Shown here piece by piece: positions 53,560-61,870 of a stretch of 64,000 nt of DNA; position 1 is the first letter of the stretch, and every line of letters begins with the position of its first letter. Origin of the DNA: Frateuria flava (lineage in GTDB: Bacteria > Pseudomonadota > Gammaproteobacteria > Xanthomonadales > Rhodanobacteraceae); the NCBI RefSeq assembly GCF_017837635.1, contig NZ_JAGJRS010000016.1:49390-113389 (forward strand). The letters are read 5' to 3'. The notes below the pieces were generated by a model that made no database searches, was not told where the DNA came from, and saw nothing but the letters and a program-made list of their open reading frames with translations. Both the position numbers and the translations under genes were made by a program.

Positions 53560-53760
53560 TCAGCGGATCAGCAACAGTCCGGCGGCGCCGAACAGACAGA
53601 CGAACAGGGCGAAACGGAACAGCGAGGGATGCCACAGGCGCCGGTACAGGCCGGCCCGCCCGATGGCCAGGTCCAGCACCACCATCAGCGCGAAGCTCAG
53701 CAGGAACACGGGCAGCAGGCTGGGCATCATCACGCCGAAGAGTTCGATCTCAGGCGGCAT
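53560..53760 (-). CDS. DUF1656 small membrane protein (AaeX-like)
   Basis: 66 residues with two membrane helices (about 10-30 and 48-64). The start MPPEIELFGVMMPSLLPVF carries the DUF1656 pattern PxExxxxGxxxPxL. It is always found between FUSC and HlyD genes in such operons; function unknown. It overlaps the FUSC gene by 11 bases. Confidence 0.9.
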   Translation of the reverse strand: MPPEIELFGVMMPSLLPVFLLSFALMVVLDLAIGRAGLYRRLWHPSLFRFALFVCLFGAAGLLLIR

Positions 53761-55846
53761 GGGCAGCCTCCGGCAGCGGCATGTAGGCGCCTAGCGGCGA
53801 TTCCTCGTCGCGCAGCGCACTGCGCAACTGGTACAGGTGACTGCGCGCGGTGGCACCCCGCGGCACGGCGTGGATCGCGGCCAGCACGGCCGCATCGGCG
53901 ACCTGCCAGCGCGGCGGCGTGGGAGCCCGGTAAAGATCGGCGACCGCCTCGAGCGCAGCCCGCGAGGCTTCGCGCGCGGTGGCCGGCAAGTCGGTGCCGC
54001 TCAACTCCTGGCGCAGTTCGATCACCGCCCGACCGCTCTCCTGCACCGCCAGCGACCAGGCCAGCAGATGGTGCGACTCCTCGCTGTCCGGCCGGGTGTG
54101 CGCCACCACCTGCTGCAGCAGGTCACGGCTGACGCTCTCGAAGCGCCACATCAGCCCTGGCAGCGGCGCGCTTGCCGCGAGCGTGACCTGTTCGCGCAGC
54201 AACCGCAGCTGGCGCCGGCGCTGCCACTGCGTACCGGTGACGCCGGGCATCACCATGAAGGCCGCGCCGGAAAGACCGAGGCCCGCGACCTGCGCGATCG
54301 CGTCGTTGAGGAAGTGCGTGGGGTCGTACACCATCGGATTCTTGAGCGCCAGGATGTAGACGAAACCCAGCGTGTAGCCCGCCCCGACCCCCGGCAACGC
54401 GTCACGCGTGGCGAGGTACGGCCCGATCAGCAGCAGGCCGGCGGTCGCGCAGACCAGCATGGCGAAGCCCTCGCTGCCCGGCAGCAGCACGAACACCGCC
54501 ACAAAGCCCGCGGCCATGCCGCCGGCATACCCGTAGAACGTCCGCGTGGCCGCGGCGATGGGGTTCGGCGAAGCCGCCAGCAAGCCGGCGAAGATCGTCG
54601 CCAGCAACATCGCGCTGCCGCCGAAGGCCCAGCCACTGGCCAGCCAGAAAGCGGCCAGCACCAGCATGGTGAGGAAGGTACGAAGCGTCGCCACCGCGGC
54701 GCCGGCCAGGTCGTTGCCGCGACGGAAGTGCACGCGCTCGACGCTGCCGCGCAGGTTGCCGGCGCGCAGCGACGCTTCCACCGCGGTGAAGTCGGCCAGC
54801 TCGTCGGCAAAGCGCTGCACCAGCGCGGCGCCCGTGTCGAACTCCAGCCGCGCCGCCGGCTCGTCGAAACGCGCGCGAAAGGTGGCGACGTGTGCCGGCA
54901 GGCGTTCCGCGCAAACGCGCAGGTGCCGGGTCAGCAGGGCCGGATCGTGCTGCTCCGCCAGCGGCAGCGACAGCGCCTCGCCAATCGGCCGGTACGCGCC
55001 GATCAGCGCCTGCGCCACGGCATCGCGGCCACGCCGCTGCAGGCGGTTGATCAGGTGGTGCAGCGACTGGAAGCTGGTGGCAGCGGCCATATAACGCTGG
55101 TTGAGCAGGCGCATGCGTGCACTGCGCATGCGTACTTCCGGATCCTCGAAGATCACCGACGCGCGCAGGTCCTCCAGATGCACGGCCGCGCGTACGAACT
55201 CCAGGTGCGCCTGTTCCATTCGTGCCCGCGGCAGCGCGCCTCCGGTGCTCTCGCGCACGAAGTCGATGAAGCGTGCGAACTGCGTACGCGCGCTCTGCCT
55301 GAGCACTACGCGCAGCCTTTGCGGGAGCAGCAGGTCGCTGAACACGGCGGCGACCAGGATGCCCAGCAGCACCTCGCTGACGCGCATCACGGCCGAGTCG
55401 AAGCTGTTCAGCGGGTTGCCTACCGTCGGCAACGTCACGATGGCCGCGGTGTAGCCGGCCAGTACGAAGCCGTAGGCCATGAAATTGCGATAAAGCGTCG
55501 CTCCGCCGGCGCACAGCGCCAGCCACGCCGACAGAACGAGGAAGAACAATTCGCGCTGCTGCGGGAACAGCGCGATCAGCGCCAGCCCGAACAGGCTGCC
55601 GGCAAGCGTGCCCAGCGCGCGGTAGAAGCTCTTGGCCAGCACCATGCCGCTGTGCGGATGCATCACCACCGCCACGGTGATCATGGTGGTCGATGGCTGT
55701 TCGAGCTTGAGCCACATGGCCAGCCATGCCGCCACGTACATCGCCAGCAGTGACTTGGCGACGAACAGCCAGGCGCGCGATTCCTCGGCGAGGAACGCGC
55801 GCAGCCAAGGCCAGCGCGGCAGCTTGGCGGTTGTGGTGGCGGACAT
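53750..55846 (-). CDS. FUSC-family efflux transporter (AaeB-like)
   Basis: 698 residues with two membrane blocks of about five to six helices each (roughly 25-170 and 385-520) and a large cytosolic region after each, the FUSC layout. The start of the first block contains the typical PSTTMITVAVVMHPHSGMVL, YRALGTLAGSLFGLAL and YRNFMAYGFVLAGYTAAIV. The second block repeats GYAGGMAAGFVAVF. It transports aromatic carboxylates or similar toxic compounds in related systems. Transcribed after the MarR gene (gap 14 bases). Confidence 0.9.
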   Translation of the reverse strand: MSATTTAKLPRWPWLRAFLAEESRAWLFVAKSLLAMYVAAWLAMWLKLEQPSTTMITVAVVMHPHSGMVLAKSFYRALGTLAGSLFGLALIALFPQQRELFFLVLSAWLALCAGGATLYRNFMAYGFVLAGYTAAIVTLPTVGNPLNSFDSAVMRVSEVLLGILVAAVFSDLLLPQRLRVVLRQSARTQFARFIDFVRESTGGALPRARMEQAHLEFVRAAVHLEDLRASVIFEDPEVRMRSARMRLLNQRYMAAATSFQSLHHLINRLQRRGRDAVAQALIGAYRPIGEALSLPLAEQHDPALLTRHLRVCAERLPAHVATFRARFDEPAARLEFDTGAALVQRFADELADFTAVEASLRAGNLRGSVERVHFRRGNDLAGAAVATLRTFLTMLVLAAFWLASGWAFGGSAMLLATIFAGLLAASPNPIAAATRTFYGYAGGMAAGFVAVFVLLPGSEGFAMLVCATAGLLLIGPYLATRDALPGVGAGYTLGFVYILALKNPMVYDPTHFLNDAIAQVAGLGLSGAAFMVMPGVTGTQWQRRRQLRLLREQVTLAASAPLPGLMWRFESVSRDLLQQVVAHTRPDSEESHHLLAWSLAVQESGRAVIELRQELSGTDLPATAREASRAALEAVADLYRAPTPPRWQVADAAVLAAIHAVPRGATARSHLYQLRSALRDEESPLGAYMPLPEAAHAA

Positions 55847-55860
55847 GGTCGGTGAAGCCT

Positions 55861-56358
55861 TCAGCCGCGGCGGTCGAACCCGTCGAGGAATTTCTTGAGC
55901 AGCCGTTCCAGCTCGGCCTGTTCGCGCGCCGTCAACCCTTCAGTCTGGTCTTGCAGCAGGACGCAGATCGAGGGCAGCAAGCGTTCGATCAAGACGAGCC
56001 CGGCGGGCGTAAGGCTGAGGATCAACTTGCGGCGATCGTCCTCGCTGGCGGCACGCTCGATCAGACCCTTCTCGCACAGCTCGTTGGTAAGCCGCGTGAT
56101 GTTGGCGGCCTTCTCGCCCGAACTCTGGGCCAGTTCGGACGCGCTCAGTCCTCCATCCTCGGTGCCGTAGAGCATCATCAGCAGGTTGTACTGGGGATGG
56201 TTGAGGCCGAAGCACTTGAGCGCGGCGTTGGCGTCGTCGTGGATGCGCTTGTGCAGGTGCTTGATGAGGCGCACGAGCACGGCCGGCGCACGCGGGAACG
56301 CGGGGTGGCGCCGGCGGGTCACGGCGAGGCGTTGTTCGGTGGGTAGGAAGCTGGTCAT
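55861..56358 (-). CDS. MarR-family transcriptional regulator
   Basis: 165 residues. The winged helix is central: [60 protein letters not shown] with the DxRxK wing, followed by [18 protein letters not shown] and a C-terminal dimerisation helix. It heads the efflux operon and presumably represses it until an aromatic ligand binds. The palindrome TTGCGCAA next to its promoter is a candidate operator. Confidence 0.9.
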   Translation of the reverse strand: MTSFLPTEQRLAVTRRRHPAFPRAPAVLVRLIKHLHKRIHDDANAALKCFGLNHPQYNLLMMLYGTEDGGLSASELAQSSGEKAANITRLTNELCEKGLIERAASEDDRRKLILSLTPAGLVLIERLLPSICVLLQDQTEGLTAREQAELERLLKKFLDGFDRRG

Positions 56359-56384
56359 CGGAAGGTGTTGCCTGCTTTGGATAT

Positions 56385-56411
56385 ATTATATTTATGTAGC
56401 AATTTGCGCAA
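56385..56411 (-). promoter_or_regulatory. Promoter and possible operator of the MarR-FUSC operon
   Basis: A perfect TATAAT on the minus strand (56390-56385) lies 26 bases from the marR start. The 8-nt palindrome TTGCGCAA (56404-56411) lies directly upstream, overlapping the -35 region (TTGCGC at a short 15-bp spacing). The local AT-rich stretch stands out from the surroundings. MarR autoregulation here is inferred. Confidence 0.6.
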
Positions 56412-56802
56412 TGGCGATCTCTCGGTGCAGAGGGAGCCACGTGCATGGTCGCGCCGGCACCACCTGACCTGCCCAGTGCCTCCTGGCCTTGGCTTCCGGG
56501 CGCCCGCGGTCAAGCGGCGGCAGCGCTTCCAGGAGCATGCAGCTCACGCATCAAGGCGGGGTGGTACCCAAGCGCTCATTCCTCGCCGGGCTTGGCCTTG
56601 GGCCAGCAAAGAACGTGGCTTGAGCGCCGACAGGCGATCGAAAGCCCACGGCAGGCGAGCCAGGTCGCGGGGAGACCATGCAAGAGCGACAACCGGTGCA
56701 TCCCTGGTACAGGAGGCAACCACGCGAGCCCCGGCCCCTCACCCCAGCGCTCTCCCCGGCGGGGAGAGGGGGCAAAAGCGAAAGGCTGTAGCATTGCCGC
56801 CC
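56412..56802. other. Spacer upstream of ubiE with a family-1 palindrome
   Basis: No credible gene is present: the ubiE frame stays open upstream but has no ribosome site and a composition unlike its neighbours. CCCTCACCCCAGCGCTCTCC followed by CCGGCGGGGAGAGGG (56738-56772) is a family-1 module ending about 30 bases before the ubiE start, unusually close to a 5' end. The rest (56440-56730) shows nothing I recognise. Confidence 0.5.
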
Positions 56803-57555
56803 ATGAGCGAGCAGCCCAAGACCACCCATTTCGGTTTCCGCGACGTCCCCGTCGGTGACAAGCAAAAGCTGGTCGGCCAGGTATTCACCTCGGTCGCGCG
56901 CAGTTACGACCTGATGAACGACCTGATGTCATTTGGCGTCCATCGCCTGTGGAAGCGCCACTTCGTCGCCATCAGCGGCGTGCGCCGCGGCGACCGCGTG
57001 CTGGACCTGGCCGGCGGCACCGGCGACATCGCTGCGCTGCTCAAGCCGGTGGTCGGTGCCGAAGGCGAGGTGGTGGTGGGCGACATCAACGCCGCCATGC
57101 TCGGGGTCGGCCGCGACCGCATGACCGACCGCGGTCTGGTCTCGGGCCTGCGCTGGACGCAGTTGAACGCCGAGTGCCTGCCCTTCCCCGACAACAGCTT
57201 CGACGCCGTGACCATGGCCTTTGGCCTGCGCAACGTCACCGACAAGGACAAGGCACTGGCCGACATCTGCCGCGTGCTCAAGCCCGGCGGCCGCGCACTG
57301 GTGCTGGAGTTCTCGCGCGTGCAGAGCGAGCTGTTCGGCAAGCTCTACGACTTCCATTCGTTCAAGGTGCTGCCGAAGCTCGGCCAGCTGTTTGCCGGCG
57401 ACGCCGACAGCTACCAGTACCTGGCCGAATCGATCCGCAAGCATCCGGACCAGCAGACCCTCAAATCCATGATGGAAACGGCCGGCTTCGGTCGCGTCGA
57501 AGTGCGCAATCTCACCAACGGCATCGTGGCGATCCACAAGGCCTGGAAGTTCTGA
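56803..57555 (+). CDS. ubiE: Ubiquinone/menaquinone C-methyltransferase UbiE
   Basis: A 250-residue SAM-dependent C-methyltransferase of quinone synthesis. ATG 56803 gives [20 protein letters not shown], a typical start. Motifs: [26 protein letters not shown], motif [53 protein letters not shown] and the C-terminal [14 protein letters not shown]. Length is typical. A TMEM175-type gene follows after three bases. Confidence 0.95.
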   Translation: MSEQPKTTHFGFRDVPVGDKQKLVGQVFTSVARSYDLMNDLMSFGVHRLWKRHFVAISGVRRGDRVLDLAGGTGDIAALLKPVVGAEGEVVVGDINAAMLGVGRDRMTDRGLVSGLRWTQLNAECLPFPDNSFDAVTMAFGLRNVTDKDKALADICRVLKPGGRALVLEFSRVQSELFGKLYDFHSFKVLPKLGQLFAGDADSYQYLAESIRKHPDQQTLKSMMETAGFGRVEVRNLTNGIVAIHKAWKF

Positions 57556-57558
57556 GCC

Positions 57559-58194
57559 ATGAATCACGGCGCGCAGCTCGAACGCCTGAAGGCCTTTTCC
57601 GACGCCGTCTTCGCCATCGCCATCACGCTGCTGGTGATCGAAGTGCATGTGCCCCGGTTGGACACGCTGGACGACGCCGCCTACCTCGCCGCGCTCGCGC
57701 ACCTGGGGCCGAGCTTCATGGGCTTCGTGCTGAGCTTTCTCACCATCGGCGCACTATGGATGGCGCACCACCGGCTGTTCGGCGTGCTGGAAAGCTACGA
57801 GCCGCGGCTGATGTGGCCGAACATGCTGCTGCTGATGGTGATCGCGTTCATGCCGTTTGCCACCGCGCTGATGAGCTCCAATCCGATCGCGCGCGTGCCG
57901 GAGGTGTTCTACTCGGCCACCCTGCTCGCCGCCGGCTTGCTGCAGCTGTGGCTATTCCAGGTGGCACTCAAGCCCGGACGGGTGCGTGCGGACGTGCCGC
58001 CGGAAGAGATCAACGCATTGCGCTGGCGTTCGCTGACGCTGCCGACGGCTGCCACGGTCGCGCTGCTCACGGCCTGGCACATGCCGGGCAACAACAACTG
58101 CTTCCTGCTGCTGATCCCGCTGCTGGCGCGTGCCTATGCCGCGCTCGGCCGGCGCCGCGCGCTGCGGCATCCTGCTACGCCAGCGACGCCCTGA
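57559..58194 (+). CDS. TMEM175-family (DUF1211) putative potassium channel
   Basis: 211 residues, six predicted helices. The first helix has the canonical LKAFSDAVFAIAITLLVIEV, matching RxxxFSDxxFAIxxTLL except that the leading Arg is at RLKAF. ALWMAHHRLFGVL in helix 3 is also typical. Bacterial homologues are tetrameric potassium channels. It lies directly after ubiE (three-base gap), so it is probably co-transcribed. The paralogue at 9041-9724 has a modified filter motif. Confidence 0.85.
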   Translation: MNHGAQLERLKAFSDAVFAIAITLLVIEVHVPRLDTLDDAAYLAALAHLGPSFMGFVLSFLTIGALWMAHHRLFGVLESYEPRLMWPNMLLLMVIAFMPFATALMSSNPIARVPEVFYSATLLAAGLLQLWLFQVALKPGRVRADVPPEEINALRWRSLTLPTAATVALLTAWHMPGNNNCFLLLIPLLARAYAALGRRRALRHPATPATP

Positions 58195-58267
58195 GCACCT
58201 GATCCAGGTCATGGGCAGCGGATGGGTGGCGCCGTAGGGTGGCGCTCCCATCCTGCGAGTGGCCACC

Positions 58268-58534
58268 ATGCACGCCAGCCTCAATCCCGAAGAAAACACT
58301 CACATCTTCGATGCCCGCGGCATCGCCCGCCGCTTCCGCCATTCGGCGATCTTCGGCGCACTTTCCGCGCTGCGTTCGGGCGAAACGATGCGCTTCATCA
58401 ACGATCACGACCCGCTGCCGCTGCTGGCACAACTGCGCGAGCGCTTCGGCGACTACCTGACGGTGAACTACCGCGAACGCGGCCCCCAGGGCGTGGTGGT
58501 GGACTTCGGCATCGTCGGCCTGCCCGGCGAGTGA
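58268..58534 (+). CDS. DUF2249-domain protein
   Basis: 88 residues from ATG 58268 (a GTG three codons earlier is possible). The sequence IFDARGIARRFRHSAIFGAL, SALRSGETMRFINDHDPLPL, LAQLRERFGDYLTVNYRERG matches the DUF2249/TusA-like fold, in which LDARGL and NDHDPLPL are conserved. Such domains are often near nitric-oxide, denitrification or hemerythrin genes. It is coupled to the FmdE-like gene two bases downstream. Confidence 0.82.
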   Translation: MHASLNPEENTHIFDARGIARRFRHSAIFGALSALRSGETMRFINDHDPLPLLAQLRERFGDYLTVNYRERGPQGVVVDFGIVGLPGE

Positions 58535-58536
58535 CC

Positions 58537-59148
58537 ATGGCCTTCCCTGCGTTTTTCGATCTCGCGCCGCGGATTACCGTGCGCGATCCGCTCGCCGCCC
58601 TGCTGGGCGCGAGCGACGATGGCCTGCTGGTCTACGGCTACGCCGACGCGGTGCGGCTGGCCGGGCACTCCTGCCCGACCGTGGCCGGCGCCTGGCTGAT
58701 GGCACGCGCCGCGCTGCGCAGGCTGTTCCCCGGCGAACCGGCCGAGCGTGGCGGCGTGTCGGTGCGGATGGATGCGCCGGAGCAGGAGGGCACCACGGGC
58801 GTGGTCGCCCAGGTGCTGACGCTGGTCACCGGCGCGGCGGCGGACAACGGCTTCCACGGCATCGGCGGACGTTTCGTGCGCCAGGGCCTGCTGCGTTACG
58901 CCACCGACGCGGTGCCGGGCGTGCGCTTCCAGCGGCGCGACACGGGGCAGGCGGTCACGGTGGCGCTGGACCTGTCGCGCGTGCCGCCGGTCCCCGGCCT
59001 GCGTGAACGCATGGCCGAGGCCCTGGCGCCGTCAGCCACCGCCGAGCAGCAGCGCGCCTTCGGCGAACTGTGGCAGGACCGCGTGCGGCGCCTGTTGCTG
59101 GAGCATGCCGACGACCCGGCGGTGGTCCGCATCGAAGCGCTGGCCTGA
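58537..59148 (+). CDS. FmdE-like protein
   Basis: 203 residues. GHSCPTVAGAWLMARAALRR (about 43-62) matches the GHxCP start of FmdE-family domains, where His and Cys bind a metal. VSVRMDAPEQEGTTGVVAQV and NGFHGIGGRFVRQG follow. There is no signal peptide. The two-base gap to the DUF2249 gene indicates an operon. FmdE proteins are named from formylmethanofuran dehydrogenase clusters but are widespread and poorly characterised; the role here is unknown. The stop is three bases from the convergent GST gene. Confidence 0.65.
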   Translation: MAFPAFFDLAPRITVRDPLAALLGASDDGLLVYGYADAVRLAGHSCPTVAGAWLMARAALRRLFPGEPAERGGVSVRMDAPEQEGTTGVVAQVLTLVTGAAADNGFHGIGGRFVRQGLLRYATDAVPGVRFQRRDTGQAVTVALDLSRVPPVPGLRERMAEALAPSATAEQQRAFGELWQDRVRRLLLEHADDPAVVRIEALA

Positions 59149-59151
59149 CGC

Positions 59152-59838
59152 TCAGGCCGGTGCGCGGAGGTCCTCGCGGACCGTGCCGACACGGCGTGCG
59201 GTGTCCTCGCTGTCCATCAGCCGCACCGTTTCGGCCAGTGCCGCGGCGTACCAGCGCTGCATGCCAGGCAATGCGCGCAGGCGCTGGGCGTAGGCGAGCG
59301 ACACATCGTCCAGCGGCAGGCGGTAGCTCTGCATGCGCCAGGCGACCGGGGCGAAGAATGCGTCCACTGCACTGAACGCGTGGCCGGCCAGGAACGGGCC
59401 GCCGAAGCGCGTGAGTCCTTCGTTCCACAGCTCGGCCAGGCGTGAAAGATCGCGCTGGAGCGGGGCGTCGATACCGTGCAGGTCCACCCGCACGGCACAG
59501 TTCATGGGACAGGTGGTGCGCAGCGCGGTGAAGCCCGAATGCATCTCGGCGCTGGCGCAACGGGCCCAGGCGCGCGCCGTCGCCTCGACCGGCCATACGC
59601 CCGGATGACGCTCGGCCAGGTACTCGACGATCGCCAGCGAATCCCATACCACCGTGTCGTCGTCGCGCAGGCACGGCGCCTTGCCGTTGGGCGCGAAGGG
59701 GCGGAAGGCATCCCAGCTGGAGCCGTCCTGCAGTGCGACCAGGTGCTCGTCGAAAGGGATCGCCTGTTCGGCCATCAACAGCCAGGGCCGCAATGACCAC
59801 GACGAATAGTTCCTGTTGCCGACGTAGAGCTCGTACAC
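59152..59838 (-). CDS. Glutathione S-transferase family protein
   Basis: 228 residues from GTG 59838, with AGGAG five bases upstream. The N-terminal thioredoxin-like domain begins VYELYVGNRNYSSWSLRPWL with the catalytic Ser/Asn region, then NGKAPCLRDDDTVVWDSLAI with the cis-Pro and glutathione-binding DS pair. The C-terminal all-helical domain includes GHAFSAVDAFFAPVAWRM. This is the GST subfamily found with YfcF-like proteins. The substrate is unknown. It is the last gene of a cupin-transporter-GST run. Confidence 0.87.
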   Translation of the reverse strand: MYELYVGNRNYSSWSLRPWLLMAEQAIPFDEHLVALQDGSSWDAFRPFAPNGKAPCLRDDDTVVWDSLAIVEYLAERHPGVWPVEATARAWARCASAEMHSGFTALRTTCPMNCAVRVDLHGIDAPLQRDLSRLAELWNEGLTRFGGPFLAGHAFSAVDAFFAPVAWRMQSYRLPLDDVSLAYAQRLRALPGMQRWYAAALAETVRLMDSEDTARRVGTVREDLRAPA

Positions 59839-59849
59839 GGTGGCTCCTT

Positions 59850-60152
59850 TCAGGTGTCGATGATCAACAAGGTTCCGGTGCTGCCCGCCTCCACCGCATG
59901 GGCGAGACCGGCGGGCACCAGGCAAAGCTCGCCCGCGCGCACGACACGGCTGGCGCCGCCGATGCGCAATCGCAACTCACCGTCGAGCACGAGCAGCGCT
60001 TCGGTGTAGTCGTGCGTCTCCTCGGCGGAGGGCGCCGGATTCATGCGCACGAGCTTGAGCCGGGCTTCGCCCACGCTCCCCAGCAGCCGCGATTGCCACG
60101 CCTGCGGCAACCGAGTCGCCAGTGCGCGCAGATCGAGAACCTCAGCGTCCAC
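59850..60152 (-). CDS. Small cupin-domain protein
   Basis: 100 residues, single cupin barrel. Motif 1 is degenerate (EETHDYTEALLVLDGELRLR, with a His and Glu but not the full HxH), and motif 2 is GELCLVPAGLAHAVEA with PxGxxH. Metal binding is therefore possible but incomplete. It overlaps the EamA gene by 11 bases and precedes the GST start by 11 bases. Enzyme or sensor, unknown. Confidence 0.82.
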   Translation of the reverse strand: MDAEVLDLRALATRLPQAWQSRLLGSVGEARLKLVRMNPAPSAEETHDYTEALLVLDGELRLRIGGASRVVRAGELCLVPAGLAHAVEAGSTGTLLIIDT

Positions 60153-61059
60153 AGGTGCGCGGCTCCAGTGTGGTCCGCGCGGGCATCGGGCGCCGGCGCA
60201 GGTTGGCCAGGATCACGCCGCCGACGGTGACCGCGCCACCGATGAGCGTCAGCAGCACCGGCCGCTCGCCCAGCCAGAACCAGCCGATCAGCACCGCGAT
60301 CGGCGGCGAGAAATAGATGAAGCTCGACACCTGCGAGGCCGAGCTGCGGTGGATGGCGACGTTCCACGCGATGTAGCCGACGAAAGTTGGCGCGAAACCC
60401 AGCCACAGCAGTGCGCCGATGCGTGGCCATGGCGCGGCGGCCAGCGCCTGCGGCAGGTGCGTGGCGAACGGCAGCGCGCCCAGTGTGCCGGCGAAGAAGG
60501 TGAACGCGGTGACGCCGAACACGCTCGAGCGCGCGAACAGTGGCTTCTGCCCGACGAAGTAGATCGCCGAGGCGATGACGCTCAGAAGCACCAGCGCGGC
60601 CATCGGTTCGAACGTCACCTGCTTGCCGCTGGCCAGCACCACCATCACCACGCCGACCAGCGCCACGCCCAGGCCGGCCAGAGTGCGCGCCGGCAGGCGC
60701 TCGCGCAGCCACAGCGCCGACAGCGCGGCGGTGGCCGCCGGCACCAGCGAGATCAGGATCGCCGCAGTGCCGCTGGCGATGCGCGTTTCGGCGTAGTTGA
60801 GCGCCAAGTGATAGACGGTCAGCCCGATCACACCCAGCGCCGCCAGTTGCGGCCAATCGCGCCGTGCGGGCAGCACCGGGCGCTTGGCCAGCAGCCACAG
60901 CGCAAAACAGAGCGAGCCGATCGAAAGGCGCGCGAATGCCACCTCGCCCGGCGTGAAGGCCGACAGGGCGAAGGCGATCGCCGCGTAGGCGGAGGACCAG
61001 GTGACCAGGGCGACGCCGATCAGGGCCAGCGTCCGCCCGTCCAGGCGGGGGGTTTCCAT
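60142..61059 (-). CDS. EamA/DMT-superfamily transporter
   Basis: 305 residues from ATG 61059. Ten membrane helices in two EamA repeats, with YAAIAFALSAFTPGEVAFAR in the first half and LGFAPTFVGYIAWNVAIHRS plus SFIYFSPPIAVLIGWFWLGE in the second. RhaT/YdcZ-like members export amino acids or metabolites. Its divergent neighbour is an Lrp-type regulator, an arrangement typical of amino-acid exporters controlled by that regulator. Confidence 0.9.
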   Translation of the reverse strand: METPRLDGRTLALIGVALVTWSSAYAAIAFALSAFTPGEVAFARLSIGSLCFALWLLAKRPVLPARRDWPQLAALGVIGLTVYHLALNYAETRIASGTAAILISLVPAATAALSALWLRERLPARTLAGLGVALVGVVMVVLASGKQVTFEPMAALVLLSVIASAIYFVGQKPLFARSSVFGVTAFTFFAGTLGALPFATHLPQALAAAPWPRIGALLWLGFAPTFVGYIAWNVAIHRSSASQVSSFIYFSPPIAVLIGWFWLGERPVLLTLIGGAVTVGGVILANLRRRPMPARTTLEPRTCGR

Positions 61060-61174
61060 GGGGGAATTCCGGTGCGGGGAAGTGCGCATCCTAGTGACGG
61101 CCGGGATGCGCAGGAAGCATGCAACCAAGCCACCATGGCATGCTTCGCCGACGAACGAATCGTAGAGTCCCGCC

Positions 61175-61672
61175 ATGGCCTTCGTATCGAAACCCGAACT
61201 GGACGCCCGCGACTGGCAGCTGCTCGAAGCGCTGCAGCAGGATGCGCGCCAGGGCTACGCCGAACTGGGCCGGCAGGTCGGCCTGTCCGCGCCAGCGGTC
61301 GCCGAACGGGTCCGACGCCTGGAGGAAGCCGGGATCATCGCCGGGTACCGTGCGGTCATCGATCCGAAGCGGCTGGGCTACAGCATCGACGCGATGATCC
61401 GCCTGCGGTGCGATGGCGGCATCTGCGCACGCATCGGCGCGCTGGTGGCGGATGTTCCCGAGGTGCTGGAGTGCCGCCGGCTGGCCGGCGAGGATTCGGC
61501 GCTGCTGCATGTGGTCGCGCTGTCGGTAGCGCATCTGGAGGCGGTGCTCGACCGCTTGCTCAAAATCCATCCGAGCGTGAGCACGACCACGCTGGTGGTG
61601 TTGCAGACGCCACACGCGAATCGGCCGCTCACGCGGGCCATGTGGCAGGCGGCGCACGCGGTGGAAGGCTGA
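61175..61672 (+). CDS. Lrp/AsnC-family transcriptional regulator
   Basis: 165 residues. The N-terminal HTH (LDARDWQLLEALQQDARQGY, AELGRQVGLSAPAVAERVRR, LEEAGIIAGYRAVIDPKRLG) is followed by a RAM effector domain (DVPEVLECRRLAGEDSALLH). It is divergent from the EamA exporter with 115 bases between, so it likely controls that transporter in response to an amino acid. A family-2 repeat follows. Confidence 0.92.
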   Translation: MAFVSKPELDARDWQLLEALQQDARQGYAELGRQVGLSAPAVAERVRRLEEAGIIAGYRAVIDPKRLGYSIDAMIRLRCDGGICARIGALVADVPEVLECRRLAGEDSALLHVVALSVAHLEAVLDRLLKIHPSVSTTTLVVLQTPHANRPLTRAMWQAAHAVEG

Positions 61673-61677
61673 GGCTA

Positions 61678-61826
61678 GGCCTCCCCCTTCCGCCCTTCGG
61701 GCACCTTCCCCCGCAGGCGGGGGAAGGACTTGGTTGTCTGGCCCGACGTGTACCGGGAGGGGCGTTCCGAGCCTTCCCCCGCCACGCGGGGGAAGGCGCC
61801 GACAGGCGGATGGGGGAAGCCCCGCC
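61678..61826. repeat. Family-2 repeat pair
   Basis: CCTCCCCCTTCCGCCCTTCG then CTTCCCCCGCAGGCGGGGGA on the left and CCTTCCCCCGCCACGCGGGG then CGGATGGGGGAAGCC on the right are two mutually inverted family-2 units. They lie between the Lrp gene and the phosphoesterase gene. Confidence 0.85.
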
Positions 61827-61870
61827 GGATGCCGGCATACTGCACGCCTGAGTACCCTGTGGAGCCCCCG

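Noticed and set aside
56365..56802. N-terminal extension of UbiE by about 146 codons
   Set aside because: The extension has no family similarity, crosses a family-1 repeat, and the ATG at 56803 yields the normal UbiE start.
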